DNA from: Pseudomonadota bacterium
GTDB taxonomy: Bacteria; Pseudomonadota; Gammaproteobacteria; Steroidobacterales; Steroidobacteraceae
Length of the DNA stretch: 6,823 nucleotides
Direction of reading: 5' to 3'
Assembly: GCA_021805275.1 (NCBI GenBank)
Contig: JAJZFQ010000221.1
Location: 1 to 6,823 of the forward strand
Shown: piece by piece, positions 6,223 through 6,823 of the stretch
How positions within the stretch are numbered: the stretch's first letter is position 1
Layout of the letters: each line of letters opens with the position of its first letter
Translations under genes and position numbers: made by a program
Notes under the pieces: model-generated
Told to the model about the DNA's origin: nothing
What the model saw: the letters and a program-made list of their open reading frames with translations, nothing else
The model's database searches: none

Positions 6223-6236
6223 TGATAGCGGTATCA
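6223..6236. promoter_or_regulatory. Putative LacI-family repressor operator upstream of the GH9 gene
   Basis: TGATAGCGGTATCA is a 14-bp palindrome with one mismatched pair and a central CG. That is the typical layout of LacI/GalR-family operators controlling sugar-use genes (general form TGxTAxCGxTAxCA). It lies 71 bases upstream of the GH9 start. On the minus strand it includes TATCAT, a possible -10 element, although I found no -35 at good spacing. A bound repressor there would block GH9 transcription. No lacI-type gene is in the window. Confidence 0.5.
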
Positions 6237-6373
6237 GTCGCAAGATCGGGTCGATCGGAACTCGGCGAACCACTGCCGAGAGGCGACAGTTGAGGTCGGT
6301 GGGGTGCTCGAATTTTGCCGCTAAAATTGCAACGACCGGCGTGAAAAAATGGCTTGAACGTGATTTGGGGCGC

Positions 6374-6436
6374 CGTGTATCACGGGTGCGCCGCCTCGGT
6401 GATCGGCCCCGCGGAGCCGCTCTCGTGATAAGCACG
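6374..6436. repeat. Long imperfect inverted repeat
   Basis: CGTGTATCACG (6374-6384) pairs with CGTGATA (6424-6430) and, after a two-base bulge, CACG (6433-6436), enclosing a 39-base GC-rich loop. It lies about 55 bases outside the putative IS66 end. It could be a decayed terminator, a repetitive extragenic-type element, or chance. Confidence 0.45.
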
Positions 6437-6491
6437 CCGGGAACCGCGTTCTTGCAAAGCGGGGGCGCCGGGATGTAGGTCTCGGTTGGGG

Positions 6492-6509
6492 GTGAGCGGA
6501 ATTTACCGC
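6492..6509. repeat. Putative terminal inverted repeat of the IS66 element
   Basis: The plus strand reads GTGAGCGGAATTTACCGC inward from 6492. IS66-family ends commonly begin GTAAGCG or a close variant, so this resembles an end, and it lies at the expected short distance after the transposase stop. If correct, an eight-base target duplication GGTTGGGG (6484-6491) would be expected at the far end too. It cannot be confirmed without the other end. Confidence 0.45.
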
Positions 6510-6594
6510 GGGCGAACGTGGTGGGTATCACCCGAGGCTGGGTGTCCTGAGGAAGACCGGACCGGGGTGGCAACGGTGGTGAGGGGCGTGCGCC

Positions 6595-6823
6595 TCAGGT
6601 GGCGCGGCGGGTGGTGCGAAGCACGTCGCGCAGGTTCCAAGGCAGCAGTGCCTCGAGCGCCTCGACGGTATCGGCAGCAGGGAGGTGTTCGAACAGGTGG
6701 GTCAGGTACGCGGAGGGATCCAGGCCATTGGCGCGGGCGGTACTGACCAGGGAGAAGAGGTTCGCGCTCGCGCGGGCACCGAACGGATTGTTCGCGAAGA
6801 GCCACACCCGGCGTCCCTGAGAG
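6595..6823 (-). CDS. tnpC: IS66-family transposase, C-terminal fragment
   Basis: The frame is open to the right edge; 75 complete codons are visible, beginning SQGRRVWLFANNPFG and ending LRDVLRTTRRAT. This is the conserved C-terminus of IS66 transposases: the 'GRKNWLFA..GARASA' block (here GRRVWLFANNPFGARASA), then LFSLVSTARANGLDPSAYLT, which matches the IS66 C-terminal element, then HLFEHLPAADTVEALEALLPWNL. In the full protein the DDE catalytic domain precedes this block and lies outside the window. Whether the transposase is intact is therefore unknown, but the visible part has no frameshift. The first residues come from the window edge and are not a start; the GTG within GRRVW is an internal codon. 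Confidence 0.92.
   Translation of the reverse strand, partial: SQGRRVWLFANNPFGARASANLFSLVSTARANGLDPSAYLTHLFEHLPAADTVEALEALLPWNLRDVLRTTRRAT

Larger units (their letters stand above)
6152..6491. other. Non-coding region between the GH9 start and the IS66 end
   Basis: About 340 bases with no recognisable protein in either direction; the open frames here are proline/arginine-rich and lack family motifs. Besides the ribosome binding site and operator it holds an AT-rich patch (about 6309-6350) with an AATTTT/AAAATT dyad (6311-6328), and the long imperfect inverted repeat described separately. The GH9 promoter should lie here but could not be pinned down. Confidence 0.55.
6492..6823 (-). mobile_element. 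IS66-family insertion sequence, right-hand part, cut by window edge
   Basis: The region holds the C-terminus of an IS66-type transposase followed by about 100 bases of non-coding DNA to a probable IS end. The element runs off the window, so its other genes (tnpA, tnpB in typical IS66 elements), far inverted repeat and target duplication are not visible. It is oriented so that its transposase gene reads toward the GH9 gene. Confidence 0.75.

Noticed and set aside
5174..6478. Long plus-strand open frame (434 codons) that extends beyond the GH9 start
   Set aside because: Most of it is antisense to the GH9 N-terminal part; the tail in the intergenic region is not protein-like and has no family match.
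6220..6573. Minus-strand open frame of 117 codons between the IS and the GH9 gene
   Set aside because: It crosses the probable IS end and the operator, is Pro/Arg-rich, and resembles no known protein.

Overview
The window is GC-rich DNA from a bacterium, most likely a proteobacterium of the gammaproteobacterial / Xanthomonadales-like kind. That placement is an inference from gene content (a secreted GH9 glycosidase with a LacI-type operator, a secreted S53 protease, a stand-alone EAL protein, an IS66 element) and codon use; no phylogenetic marker is present. Every convincing gene except one lies on the minus strand. Because of the high GC, many long open frames lie antisense to the real genes.

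Layout from left to right. (1) 1-566, minus: the N-terminal part of a secreted S53 (sedolisin/kumamolisin-type) peptidase, cut by the left edge. It has a good ribosome binding site and a plausible promoter about 205 bases upstream of the start, giving a long leader. Its base composition looks less GC-rich than its neighbours. (2) 567-1061: non-coding, with that promoter and leader, a perfect 10-bp hairpin at 821-843 and little else. (3) 1062-1889, minus: a stand-alone EAL-domain c-di-GMP phosphodiesterase with an intact active site and an N-terminal CxxC. (4) 1961-2533, minus: a divergent, membrane-anchored LemA-family protein, 71 bases upstream of the EAL gene and probably co-transcribed with it. 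(5) 2741-3445, plus: a stand-alone RibD C-terminal-domain (DHFR-fold) reductase, divergent from the LemA gene. (6) 3501-3534: a strong hairpin between convergent genes, likely a bidirectional terminator. (7) 3563-6151, minus: a large secreted GH9 glycoside hydrolase with an unassigned N-terminal region of about 245 residues, an Ig-like domain and a GH9 catalytic domain. (8) 6152-6491: non-coding; it carries a 14-bp LacI-type operator 71 bases upstream of the GH9 start and an imperfect long dyad. (9) 6492-6823, minus: the end of an IS66-family insertion sequence, with the transposase C-terminus, running off the right edge.

Functionally, the window combines extracellular polymer degradation (protease and glycosidase) with a small c-di-GMP/membrane-protein gene pair and a housekeeping-like reductase. 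Nothing amounts to a clear new multi-gene system. The most interesting item is the GH9 enzyme: its large undescribed N-terminal module, its Asn-Asn-Arg in place of the usual His-His-Arg substrate-binding motif, and its probable LacI-type sugar control with an insertion sequence sitting just upstream.
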